Source: Fonsecaea monophora
Lineage: Eukaryota > Ascomycota > Eurotiomycetes > Chaetothyriales > Herpotrichiellaceae
DNA length: 64,000 nucleotides
Direction of reading: 5' to 3'
NCBI RefSeq assembly: GCF_001642475.1
Contig: NW_019173936.1
Coordinates: 638,531 to 702,530, forward strand
Shown: in pieces, positions 1 through 9,225 of the stretch
Layout: the number at the start of each line of letters is the position of its first letter
Position numbering within the stretch: position 1 is the stretch's first letter
Translations under genes and position numbers: made by a program
Notes under the pieces: generated by a model
The model's database searches: none
Seen by the model: the letters and a program-made list of their open reading frames with translations, nothing else
What the model was told of the DNA's origin: nothing

Positions 1-426
1 CTCCTTGGAAAGCTTCCAGCTCAGTCGCCACATGCCACTGCGGAGGATGGTGAACCAGTCGTCGATGTTCTTACCCGGTGGCAGCCACAAAGCAACGCAA
101 TCAAAGTTCTCACCAACCGTCAAGACCAGTCCCTGGAGACAATGAGCATAGGTGACGTACTCCATGGAGGCTTTGTGCAATTCGAAGCGCTCCTCTTCCG
201 TCATATCCATGCGATCCGGAGTGTCGATGGCGTAGCGAACAATCTTGTCAAGGCGAAACGCCTCGGCCAAGCATGCGGCAGCATGTTTGTACTCGTGCGG
301 AGCGACAACACGGACTTGATCCGGGTTTGGGGCGGTTGGGGCGGCCTTTGCAACGGCGGTCGGGCTTGGTTTCTCGCGAACGATTGCAGCGTCAAGCATG
401 GGGACGGCGGCACTGGGAAGAGCCAT
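1..426 (-). CDS. GNAT-like acetyltransferase, 5' part only (cut by window edge)
   Basis: An open frame runs from an ATG at 426-424 to the window edge with no stop, giving the first 142 residues. After a low-complexity Ala/Pro-rich start (about residues 1-40) comes a conserved-looking stretch with an acidic-helix segment, a hydrophobic strand ending in VALWLPPGKN, and a DDWFTILRSGMW block. That arrangement is what I remember from fungal GNAT-family N-acetyltransferases, where the PPG loop and the following W-rich helix precede the acetyl-CoA site. The acetyl-CoA-binding motif itself would lie beyond the edge, so the function is inferred. The gene stands alone, with a 1.9 kb non-coding stretch upstream. 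Confidence 0.6.
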   Translation of the reverse strand, partial: MALPSAAVPMLDAAIVREKPSPTAVAKAAPTAPNPDQVRVVAPHEYKHAAACLAEAFRLDKIVRYAIDTPDRMDMTEEERFELHKASMEYVTYAHCLQGLVLTVGENFDCVALWLPPGKNIDDWFTILRSGMWRLSWKLSKE

Positions 427-2294
427 ACTGGAAGGGTTTGGGTTTAGCAGCTTCTAGTTGTTTGGACTCTTCTCTTCTTTGGGGTCCTTTCTTTGGCTTT
501 AGTCGAAAGGTCAAACATAGTCGGTCAACCTACTCTTTGATCAACCTCGATCAAGGGGTCTTGTAGAATGGCCCGTATGCTCGGAACAGAGCTGAGCAGT
601 AGAGACAGTGTCGCTTCTAAATGGGAAGCGGAGGCTAGGGCAAGATTTGCGTATATCAACCGACATCAGCGTACGATACGTCTGAGGGGTTAAACTTTGC
701 AAGAAGCAATGCAGAGACAAAGAGCTAGGAGGGCAGTATAGATAGTTCGTTTTGAGCTCGCGGGTTGCACAGAAGGCGGTTGGATGTGTGGCACGACGGT
801 TCGACGGTTGAACTTGAGTATCGAGCGTGGGAGCTGTGCAAGCGGCTGTGGAATCTTCAAGGTCGCGACACAGGCAGCTGATATGTCGAAAATCGACAAT
901 TCAGTGATCTTGTACGAGGCCTCGAGGCTGGGAGTAGAGCAGAAGAAGGGCGGAGGTGTCTCCTATATGCTGGGAAGGCGGGCGGGAGTTTATCAACCTG
1001 TCAAAGATGGGGAGACGCGAGGCAAGGTTCCTGGGTGCCACTTGGCGGAAACGATGTGGTGAGAAGCCAATCGCAATCGCCAGGGTAGGACAGAGTTGGA
1101 TGAGTGCTTGTATTCGTGGGACGACATGGTTTGAAGCCGACGTAATTCAGTCAGCAACCCACGGACTCGTTGGATTGCTGTTGACTCGATCCCCACGCTA
1201 TTGTCCGCCGGAATGCAGCCAAAGCCTTCACATCAGCAGTGGCGGGTGTCCAGGTTCTCCTTCTCCTTCGGCTGCCACTCTCTGCACCATGTACGGTGCT
1301 TTGTATCAGCTCCACCCTGGTATCAGTGAGTGGAGGACAAAGGACATGAGCGAGAGGGGAGGGTCACGGGGTCCAACGCATCGACATGCTCGTTGAGGTT
1401 TAGGCAGGAAAATAGGTTGCAGACGGAGTGAGGCGAAACTTGGGGGGCATCAAGGGGGCATGATTGGATCATCTGCTCGTTCCTTTTTGATCCGGCAGAA
1501 GTTTGTGCAAGGGCATGAGTGGTCAACTTGCGTGGGATATCTGTGCACTTTGATCTTTTCCGCACATCCGCCCTTGTGACCAACTATGTCCGAGTGCTCG
1601 TAGGTCGAGAGCTGTGCCAGGGCTGTTGGCCAGGGCGTTGGTAAGGCAAAGCTTTGCCCGAATCGAGCACACTTAGCTGTGTTTGTAGGCTTTTCAAGGA
1701 CTGGAGGGATAGTATGACCCTTTGACTTAAGTAATTGGCGTAAAGGACAAGTATGCAAGCGCTGATCAAACCTTCGACCCATTTGCCGCAGTTCCGTTGG
1801 GGCCAGCCAGGATAAGAGGCGGGATAGAGGGAGCCCTCAGCTGCTGTCAGAGATAAGACAACCGCCATTTCATAACAAATCGATATATCCGTGGATAGTC
1901 CGCTACTATCCTCGTATGTATATACTCTTTATATAGTATCATCTTGGCAGAATGACTTGACGTTGAGAAAGCTGCAGACATCAGACATTCGATATCATTA
2001 CAGATATTGGCAACTATATCATTTCCAGTCACCTGTTATCGATCCGTGTGTATGGTTCATGACGACGACTTGACTAAAAAAGCTGGCTGACGGTGGGATA
2101 CATGGTGGGCAACGACTGAGCAATCTGGTCGACCTCGAAACGTCGCAGGGTTATGTGTGAGAAGAGTTGCAGCTCAGGTGCATCCTGAGAAAAGCGAAAG
2201 ACTGGAGAAGTGCGATGATACTTTCACTCCAAGGCCCACGTTGCTGTTAGGTCGATAGACGACCGCTGCGTTGCGACCCGTCCCTGTCGCTGCC
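427..2294. other. Intergenic region, no gene seen
   Basis: It lies between the 5' end of the GNAT-like gene and the 3' end of the transporter gene. Open frames here are short, overlapping and without family features. An AT-rich patch near 1870-2060 holds several TATA-like words. I see no tRNA or transposon ends. Confidence 0.5.
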
Positions 2295-4186
2295 TCACTT
2301 GACCTCGACGTGGATGGCCTCGACATCGTGTTTGTGCGAAGCCACTCCGACATCCTCAATTCCACTAAAATCGGTCATTCCGAACAGTTCGTCCATTCGT
2401 TCCAAGGAAATCTGATCAGAATTTTAGCACCCAGCCAGCTAAGAAATGATATCGCTGGAAGGTTTCCACTTACCCCCTTGGTCTCAGGCACCAGGAAGTA
2501 GGCTCCGATGGCGATGGTGAAGCAGAAGCAGCCGTATATAAAGTATGTACCATAGCCGCCTGCGCCCACAGTATCCAGCATGACGGGTGTAGCTCGAGCA
2601 ACAGCCAGGTTGAAAACCCATTGTGTCGCGGCAGCGTATGACACAATCAGGCCTCGGAGCCTTTGAGTGCTGATTTCAGATGAATAGATCCCTGCCGACA
2701 CAGTTAGCATCACCTGGCATATGATGGGTAGATTACATACAACAAACAGGGCCCCAGCCAAATTGGAAGGCTGCTGCATAGAGATACACCATGACTAATG
2801 CAGCGTACCCAGCACCAGATATAGGAGCACCTTGCTTGGGGGCGTCGAATCGGACGAAAAAGCCCAGATAGAACATGCAGAACCACATGAACAGCCCAGT
2901 CCAGACCAACGACCATCTGCGCCCGAGAGTGTCGGCAAGGAAGGTGATGAAGATAGCACAGGAACCCATCTTCACGATGCCGTAGACACCAGTAGCGAAC
3001 AGGCTCTGTGTGTTTCCGGTAACGCCGAGATCGGTAAAGATAGTCGGCGCGTAGTAATTCTGTAATCATGTCAGCTGGACCACCTCGCGCTGGAAGATGC
3101 AAAACACCCACGATGGCATTGGTTCCAGTCCATTGTTGAGCCGTCATCAGCGCGATCGCCATGATCGCTCGTTTGCGATTTCCAGGAATTGTCCACGCCT
3201 CTTTTGTCAACGCCCAGTAACTGTTACCGCCAGCGCGGCCTCTCTCAGCTTCCAGCTGTGTTTGCATTTCGAGAAGTTCGGCTTGCACGTAGGGGTGTGT
3301 GGGCGGCAGGTTTCGAACTTTCGCAAGAATTCTGGAGGCATCGTCCCAATTGTCTTGAGAAGCGAGCCATCGAGGACTTTCGGGACAAAACAAGATGGAA
3401 ACAAAGAGGAGGAACGGGGGCAGGGACTGCATCGACAACGGGACGATCCATGTAGCATGGCCTTTCAAGTGGAGCAGACTGCCGTAGTTGATGAAAAAGG
3501 CAACCATAGCACCCATCGTTTCGAAAAGCTGATAGAACCCGACCAGCAGACCTCGAATACCGCGGGGAGCGTTCTCAGCAACATAGGTGGGTGCGACCAT
3601 GGTGGCTCCGCCTAGACCCAGTCCTTCGACGAACCTGATACTGTCAATTCCCATAACCACTCAAGGCCTCCTATTGTTCCACTTACCGTCCAATGTAGAA
3701 GCAGGATAAATGGCCGTACGATAGAGCCTGGAGGAGACCCCCAATGAAAGCGAAGGTTGCAACAACATAAATGGTAATCTTCCGACCCCATTTGTCGGCC
3801 AATGGATTGGCGGCCAGTGCACCAACGATAGCGCCTGCTTGCATGACCGACACCAGGTTGGCAGAGAGGTTGGACTGTGCAATTTTCGACTTGTGTGTGA
3901 TTCCAAATTCACTTGAAGCAGGTCAATGAGCGTCATAGCAATTTGTATAGGGGGTGGCCATACTCCTTGAAATCGGGCAACGTCAACACACCGCCAATGA
4001 TACCAATATCCATGCCAAAGAGTGTGCCTCCGAAACAGGCCTGCTTGATCTTAGTACAATTCACCTCCACCGGTCAAGGCTGTCGTGACTCACGGCTGCT
4101 GCTAAGGCGAAGACTCTCCAGTTGTAGACCTCTGGAGGGTCCAGCTTGACGGCATCATTGTGCACGATTCTTCTGAGGAACGACAT
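2295..4186 (-). CDS. MFS sugar porter (hexose/quinate-type transporter)
   Basis: Seven exons (4186-4094, 4040-3964, 3911-3687, 3634-3112, 3059-2741, 2691-2474, 2411-2295) join in frame to a 523-residue protein. It is a 12-TM proton-linked sugar porter of the plasma membrane. Family signatures visible: GGTLFGMDIGIIGG in TM1, the RFVEGLGLGG block after the first loop, PESPRWL before the central loop, DTLGRRWS in the second half, QFGWGPV in TM10 and PETKG at the end of TM12. The length and exon pattern fit the fungal sugar/quinate permease family. The substrate cannot be read from sequence. It lies downstream of the DUF2264 gene on the same strand, which suggests import of a mono- or oligosaccharide related to that enzyme. 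Confidence 0.9.
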
Positions 4187-5297
4187 ATCGGTCGAGTGCA
4201 GAGAGAAATCTGAAGAGTCGGCGTAGCAGAGCACTCAATGCTAGAGGACCGGACGAGCGATGTGGTGAGGTGGGCGGATTTATTAAATGCAACCACCTAT
4301 CGGCCTTCTCAGACGGCCACATGTTGGACAAGGATGCTCCTCAAACGCAGGGACAGTATTGTCAGTTCACTGCCGTGTCAGCGGACCTCCAGCTCCTCCT
4401 AGGAGAACTATTGGAGACTTCATAGCACATGGGGCAGACTCAACGGATCTTTACACCGAACGTGCCCAGATGGAATGATAGAGGCCGGACATTTGCCAAA
4501 TGTCGAATAGTTCAGCCATGGGACAACCACTTGGTCGTTGGCACCAGTCTACATGAAGACAAGATGTGCAAGCATCAACAAGCATTGGACGCAGCATGCT
4601 AGGGTGCCAGCTCTGTTGTAACGTTCTGTCGCCACTCTCGGTGGTGCGGTGGTGTGTCTTGGTGTCATCAAACTGCGGGGATATGTAGGACCCGTCTCCA
4701 AGAGTGCTAGGTATTTTCAGCCTGAAATCAGGCTTGGTGCAGATGGGGAATGCTGGGGAGCTGGAGGGAATGCCTTTGTGTAGCATCCTGCATCAGGTCA
4801 GACCAGATGCGATGCGGAGAGCCCAGAGCCCAGGCAGATGCTGACCTGGAGGTTGACACTCCACCTGGGGTACGGGACGACGGCGATCCGCCCGCAAATC
4901 ATGGATAAATTGATGGATAAATAGCCATAACTGGGGCAAAGGAGGATGATTGTCCATCAACTCCACCAGGCTTCGGTACAATCTTCTGCCGAATATAGTT
5001 TAATATGTTTGCTATTGACAAGACAGACGTCTCACTTGAGCTTGGGGAGCCAGCGGTCAAACAGGTTGACGGTGGAGCAGAGAGTCGATGTATATAGATA
5101 GATCCATGGACGGGAGTCTTTGGTGCCATAGTCATATGATGCCAGCTGGACCGCCAGAGAACCAAGAGGTAACGGAGAATCTTGCACTTAGTCCGGACGA
5201 AGAAGGCTCCGTACTGCCAGCCCCCTTTGGTTGTTGACAAAACCAGTTTCACCTCGTGCGTGTTGTGGGTCCTCACAAGCTATCCAGATGAGCCCTT
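4187..5297. other. Intergenic region upstream of the sugar porter
   Basis: It contains the promoter of the transporter and the 3' flank of the DUF2264 gene. Small frames (for example near 4451-4786 and 4899-5276 on the minus strand) have no recognisable domain and I do not call them genes. Confidence 0.5.
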
Positions 5298-7269
5298 CTA
5301 GACGATTCTGCTCCTCAACCAGTCTGGGATATGTGGTCGCTGCATCCAGCTCTGTTGCCATTTCTTGCGATAGTCCGGAACACTTGAGGGCATAGCGAAA
5401 ATACCAGTCGCTATCCAAAGATCCGCATTCGCAGGTATATCCATCGCCAGGCTAGGAAGGACTGATCTGCTTTCCATCAAGTTACTGTTCGCATCTTCGT
5501 CCAATACCCGGCCGGCACGACCTTCGTGGTGGTGCAACTCAATAATACCAACAGCGCCGCCTCTGGTCACCACCACTGCTTCACCGTTGTCTGCCTGTCT
5601 TCCTTCGGTTTGGTCTGTGTCCATCTGTTGTATCTCACGTTCATCCTTTTGAGACACGCCATTTAGTGCAAACGCGCCTTCGCTCGTCTTCAGGCTCCTG
5701 CTGCCTGTCGTGATATGATGTACCCGAAGATGCCAGTTTGGTGCAGTCTCGGTAGGGGGCAGCAGATAAGTCTCAATATTGACACCTGCCCATGGCTTCC
5801 ATTCAGAAAACAACACCAGGCTGTCGTCTATACTCTCCAGCTTTGCGTTGAGCGGTTTCCTGCGGACTTTCCACGTCTCGCCTTGGTCGTCGGACAATGC
5901 AAGGACGTTATCACCCCCTATGGCTTCAATAAAGTAGCCGCCAGTAGGGACGGAATACCCAAATGCTGTGCTGTATGCGAATTTTCCGTATTTGCTTTCT
6001 GCAGCTCTCATGGGGTAGTGGCACATCTGTCCTGAAGACAGTAGAAAAGTATGTCCTCCTTTTCTTGCCACGATGTGTTTGGGGTGCTTTAGTGCAACAA
6101 CCTTCGGTATCGATTCGGAGGGATATGGCTCTTCTTTGCTTCGCCAGAATTCGTGTGACTCTGGTAAGGCTAATGCGGCAAACGAGAGCATGAACCAGTA
6201 GGTCGAGCCGGGCGAGTTGTAGTTCTCGGAGATAAATTGGTTGGGATACCCGTAGCCAATGGTCAAAATCCCGGCTCCATTGAGGATGTCCTTTTGCTGA
6301 GACCAGTATCGTAGGTTTCGCAGGAGGATGCCTTTCACCACTCCCCAACTGAGAGGTGGCTCGAGGTCGAGGTCTGCAAAAGCGACTGCAGCCCAGAAGC
6401 CGGCCATCGCGAAGCGATAGGTAAGGGACCGACCAAAGGTCATTGCTCGCCCTGGAAAAGTCAGAAACAAGATCCTATTTCTACTGGGAGCCCTTACCTT
6501 GTTCGTCAAAGTAGTGGAGGAAATCCTTCGCGTACATCCTCGCCCGTTCTTTGTACACACCTGCTCTTCTGGGATCCCGATCGCCATTCAGCTTTGCGTA
6601 CAGCAACTGAAGATACTGAATTGCGAATGAGCCAGAGTAATAGTCCATCTGAAGGGTGTCAGGTGGGCCGTCGTTGCTCCAGCCGCCAGAAAGGTGGAAG
6701 GTATCAAGGTGGTCGAGGTCAGCTTCGAGTCGTTCAGCATCATACCCTGCCCCATTCTTCATCAATGCGAGATTGGCAAAGACACGAAACCACAGCCAAT
6801 TTGTGTTCGGCATCTCTTTCTTGTTGATATCTAGCCAGCTGCGAACATTCTCGCGTTCACTCTCACTCAGCGGCTCCCAGAAATGTTCTGGGGCAACACA
6901 GAGAGCGAACCCGAGCGGACACATTTCCACCATTCTCTGATCCATATCCTTCGACCAACCCCAGAACTCCGGATGACCAGGATTTGTGCCGTTCCTTATC
7001 CCCTCCAGCCAGAGCCTGGAGCCTTCAAACGACTCACCACCGGCCAGCAAGGCACCTAGCCCCCACATGGGTCGTGTGAACCCTTCGAGCTGCGCACCTG
7101 CTTCATCATAACGGGTTGCCGTAGCCCCGAGACGTAACCTCGTCTTCCCAGGCGAAAAGAAAGGCAACAGAGGGGTTAATAGTGATTTGCAGGCTTGCAC
7201 AACATCGGATCGGGTTACCAAGGGGTTGTTCAGGGATGTGAAGAAATGCGGCAACGTCGGAGTAGCCAT
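5298..7269 (-). CDS. DUF2264 family protein
   Basis: Two exons (7269-6498 and 6451-5298, a 46 bp intron) give 641 residues. The N-terminal half is an all-helical toroid-like region with the family hallmark near residues 65-75 (FTRPMWGLGALL) followed by an NWLWFRVFANLAL helix. The C-terminal half contains short beta-rich segments, as in lyase or glycosidase beta-sandwich domains. DUF2264 proteins are found in bacteria and fungi, often near carbohydrate genes. A glycan-degrading role (polysaccharide lyase or uronidase fold) is an inference from fold-like features and from the neighbouring sugar porter. No signal peptide is visible, so it probably acts on imported saccharides in the cytosol. Confidence 0.85.
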
Positions 7270-7390
7270 GGCATTGGGAAACGAGGTTCTGCTTTCAATT
7301 CAGGCACGTAGCCGTGCCTGGTCTATTGATGCCGTCTGCACGCGTGTGTGGAATATCCGAAGGACCCCGGGGTTCTGGGGTACCTGGATC

Positions 7391-7398
7391 TTATAAAA
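7391..7398 (-). promoter_or_regulatory. TATA-like box upstream of the DUF2264 gene
   Basis: The word TTATAAAA lies 122 bp upstream of the ATG at 7269. It reads as TTTTATAA on the coding strand. Spacing suits a fungal TATA element but nothing more supports it. Confidence 0.35.
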
Positions 7399-7875
7399 GG
7401 AGCCTCAGCATCGCGTGAATCCTACCTATGTCACTTACAAAATGACGTCGCACCACTCGGTATCGCGTTCCCTACCCGTGGTTCATATCGTTGCCCCCCA
7501 GACATGAGCTCTTACATGCTGGAGACGCTGGAATTTAGCCGTAAAGGCAGACAATGCAATGTTGTCAGTGGATACGTGGGGCGATAATTGGCTTCCATGC
7601 TGCCTACAATTTTGGAGTCCCAACTCCAAAGGCCATCTCTCCGAACTTGAAGCCATACCCCAATGGGCGGCTCACATGTATTCGTACATTGATCATGGAA
7701 GGAAAACAGCTTGCAGTCATTAACTCCTCTGGCTTCTTACCCATGACCTAGAGTTGCCATGCATCCTATCATTGGATCGTACAGCGTCGCGGTGAAAGAT
7801 CCCTTCACGCTCCCCTACAATCAATCATCCAAGTCTCCGTGGAACTCCCGTCACCAGTGCCGCATCTTATCTACT
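7399..7875. other. Intergenic region between DUF2264 and RPA2 genes
   Basis: Upstream flank of the DUF2264 gene and 3' flank of RPA2. No supported gene or repeat is seen. Confidence 0.5.
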
Positions 7876-8879
7876 TCACCCGTCCAGAACCGCCCATGTA
7901 TTATCGTCGACAGTTGTGAAGATTTTACCGGCAGCCACAAGTTCTTCGGCACCCTTATACACGTCGCTTGTTGAGAGGCCCATTGCAGATGCAATCATCT
8001 GCACGTGCAAACCCTCGTTGCTTTGCGGTGTGTTCTTGAGCGTTGCGAAAATTTTCCGTGCTAATGGTGAGCAATGAGCCAGTTGGGCGTCAGCTGCAAA
8101 TTCCTGGCGCGTTCCATTCCCCATCATCCCATTCGCTGGCGCATTTCTCTGCTGTCCGTTCGACTGGGCATTCGGGGGCGGTCCTCTCGTGAAGAACAGG
8201 TGAACAGCCGTGGCTTCGAGCAAGTGGTAGTTGATCTCGTTGTAATCCGTGATAGGACGAATGATATGTGCCCCGACATGTCTCTTGTTGTTGAACGCCT
8301 TTAACCTGCCCCATACTCGACAGTAGCTGTCTTCCACCAACTTGGGTTTGTTTGAGTCAACGTCCATCTTTTCTGCGTTGTTTGACTCTCCGTCAATCCA
8401 CTGTTTCGCCTCAATGAGACCCGTCCCGTCGTCAATTTTATACGTGATGTTTGTCGGCTGAGTGCTTATACTGCGGATTTGGCCAACGAATGTGACCTGC
8501 ACATAATAACGTTAGCGATAAATATTCAGATTCCTATGCGATCGATTTACCTGGCTGAATGGCTCTCCGTCAGATCGAAAATCAGCATCTGGGTGGGGTT
8601 GTTCTGCGTCGAGTATTTGTTTAATCGTCATCGGGCGGACAGTGTCTTTTCCATAGCCTCCCTTCAGACAACAGGTTAGTCATGATCTTTGAGTCTAGGA
8701 CCCGTGGCGAACGACGTACCCTTCCTGCAGCAGGGCTGCTCTGAGGCTCTCCAGCCACGAAGCCGCCACCGTCTGCGGCTCCATGAGCACCGTATGAAGT
8801 TGTATATTGGTTATCGTAGCCGTAATCTGCCAGCGTCAGTGGGCTTTAAGATGCATAGAAGCCCGGTGTACATACTCAT
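7876..8879 (-). CDS. RPA2: Replication protein A 32 kDa subunit
   Basis: Four exons (8879-8876, 8826-8720, 8661-8551, 8496-7876) give a 280-residue single-stranded DNA-binding subunit of the nuclear RPA heterotrimer. The order matches RPA32: a Gly/Ser-rich N-terminus that is phosphorylated in known homologues, then VRPMTIKQILDA leading into the OB fold (about residues 50-180, with VGQIRSI and YCRVWGRL strands), a linker rich in Asn/Gly, and a C-terminal winged helix (about 205-280). The first coding exon is only ATG plus one base, with a GTATGT donor directly after it. The gene is divergent from the DBP10 gene across a 346 bp promoter that holds two ACGCGT boxes. Confidence 0.92.
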
Positions 8880-8956
8880 TGTGCTCACATCCGGGGTTTG
8901 CTCAAGCGTTGAGATGTTGACGAGTCGAAGGCCAAAAAATACAACTCACAACACTG

Positions 8957-8973
8957 ACGCGTTCCCAACGCGT
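8957..8973. promoter_or_regulatory. Pair of MluI cell-cycle (MCB) boxes
   Basis: Two ACGCGT hexamers at 8957-8962 and 8968-8973 lie 78-94 bp upstream of the RPA2 start and about 250 bp upstream of the DBP10 start. In yeasts this hexamer binds the MBF factor and times replication genes, RPA included, to G1/S. Assignment here is by sequence and position only. Confidence 0.6.
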
Positions 8974-9225
8974 AAAGTGGTTTCCACCCACTCGCCACTG
9001 ACCGCAGACAAATTGTTGATCCACCGTATAGCCCCTCTACAGACCATCATAAGCTCACCAGGCGCAAATCGTAATTTAATAATTTTTAGAATAATATCCA
9101 TCGCAGGCAAATCTACGAGGTACACCGCATCTGCTTGGATGCCACCACCAAAATGGCGTATTTTGCCAGGGACATGCGCATACATGACTAATTTCTGAAG
9201 CACAGGTCTCGATTCTCCTGCCACG

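Noticed and set aside
956..1396. Plus-strand frame of 146 codons in the first intergenic region
   Set aside because: Low-complexity residues, no domain, and competing frames on both strands.
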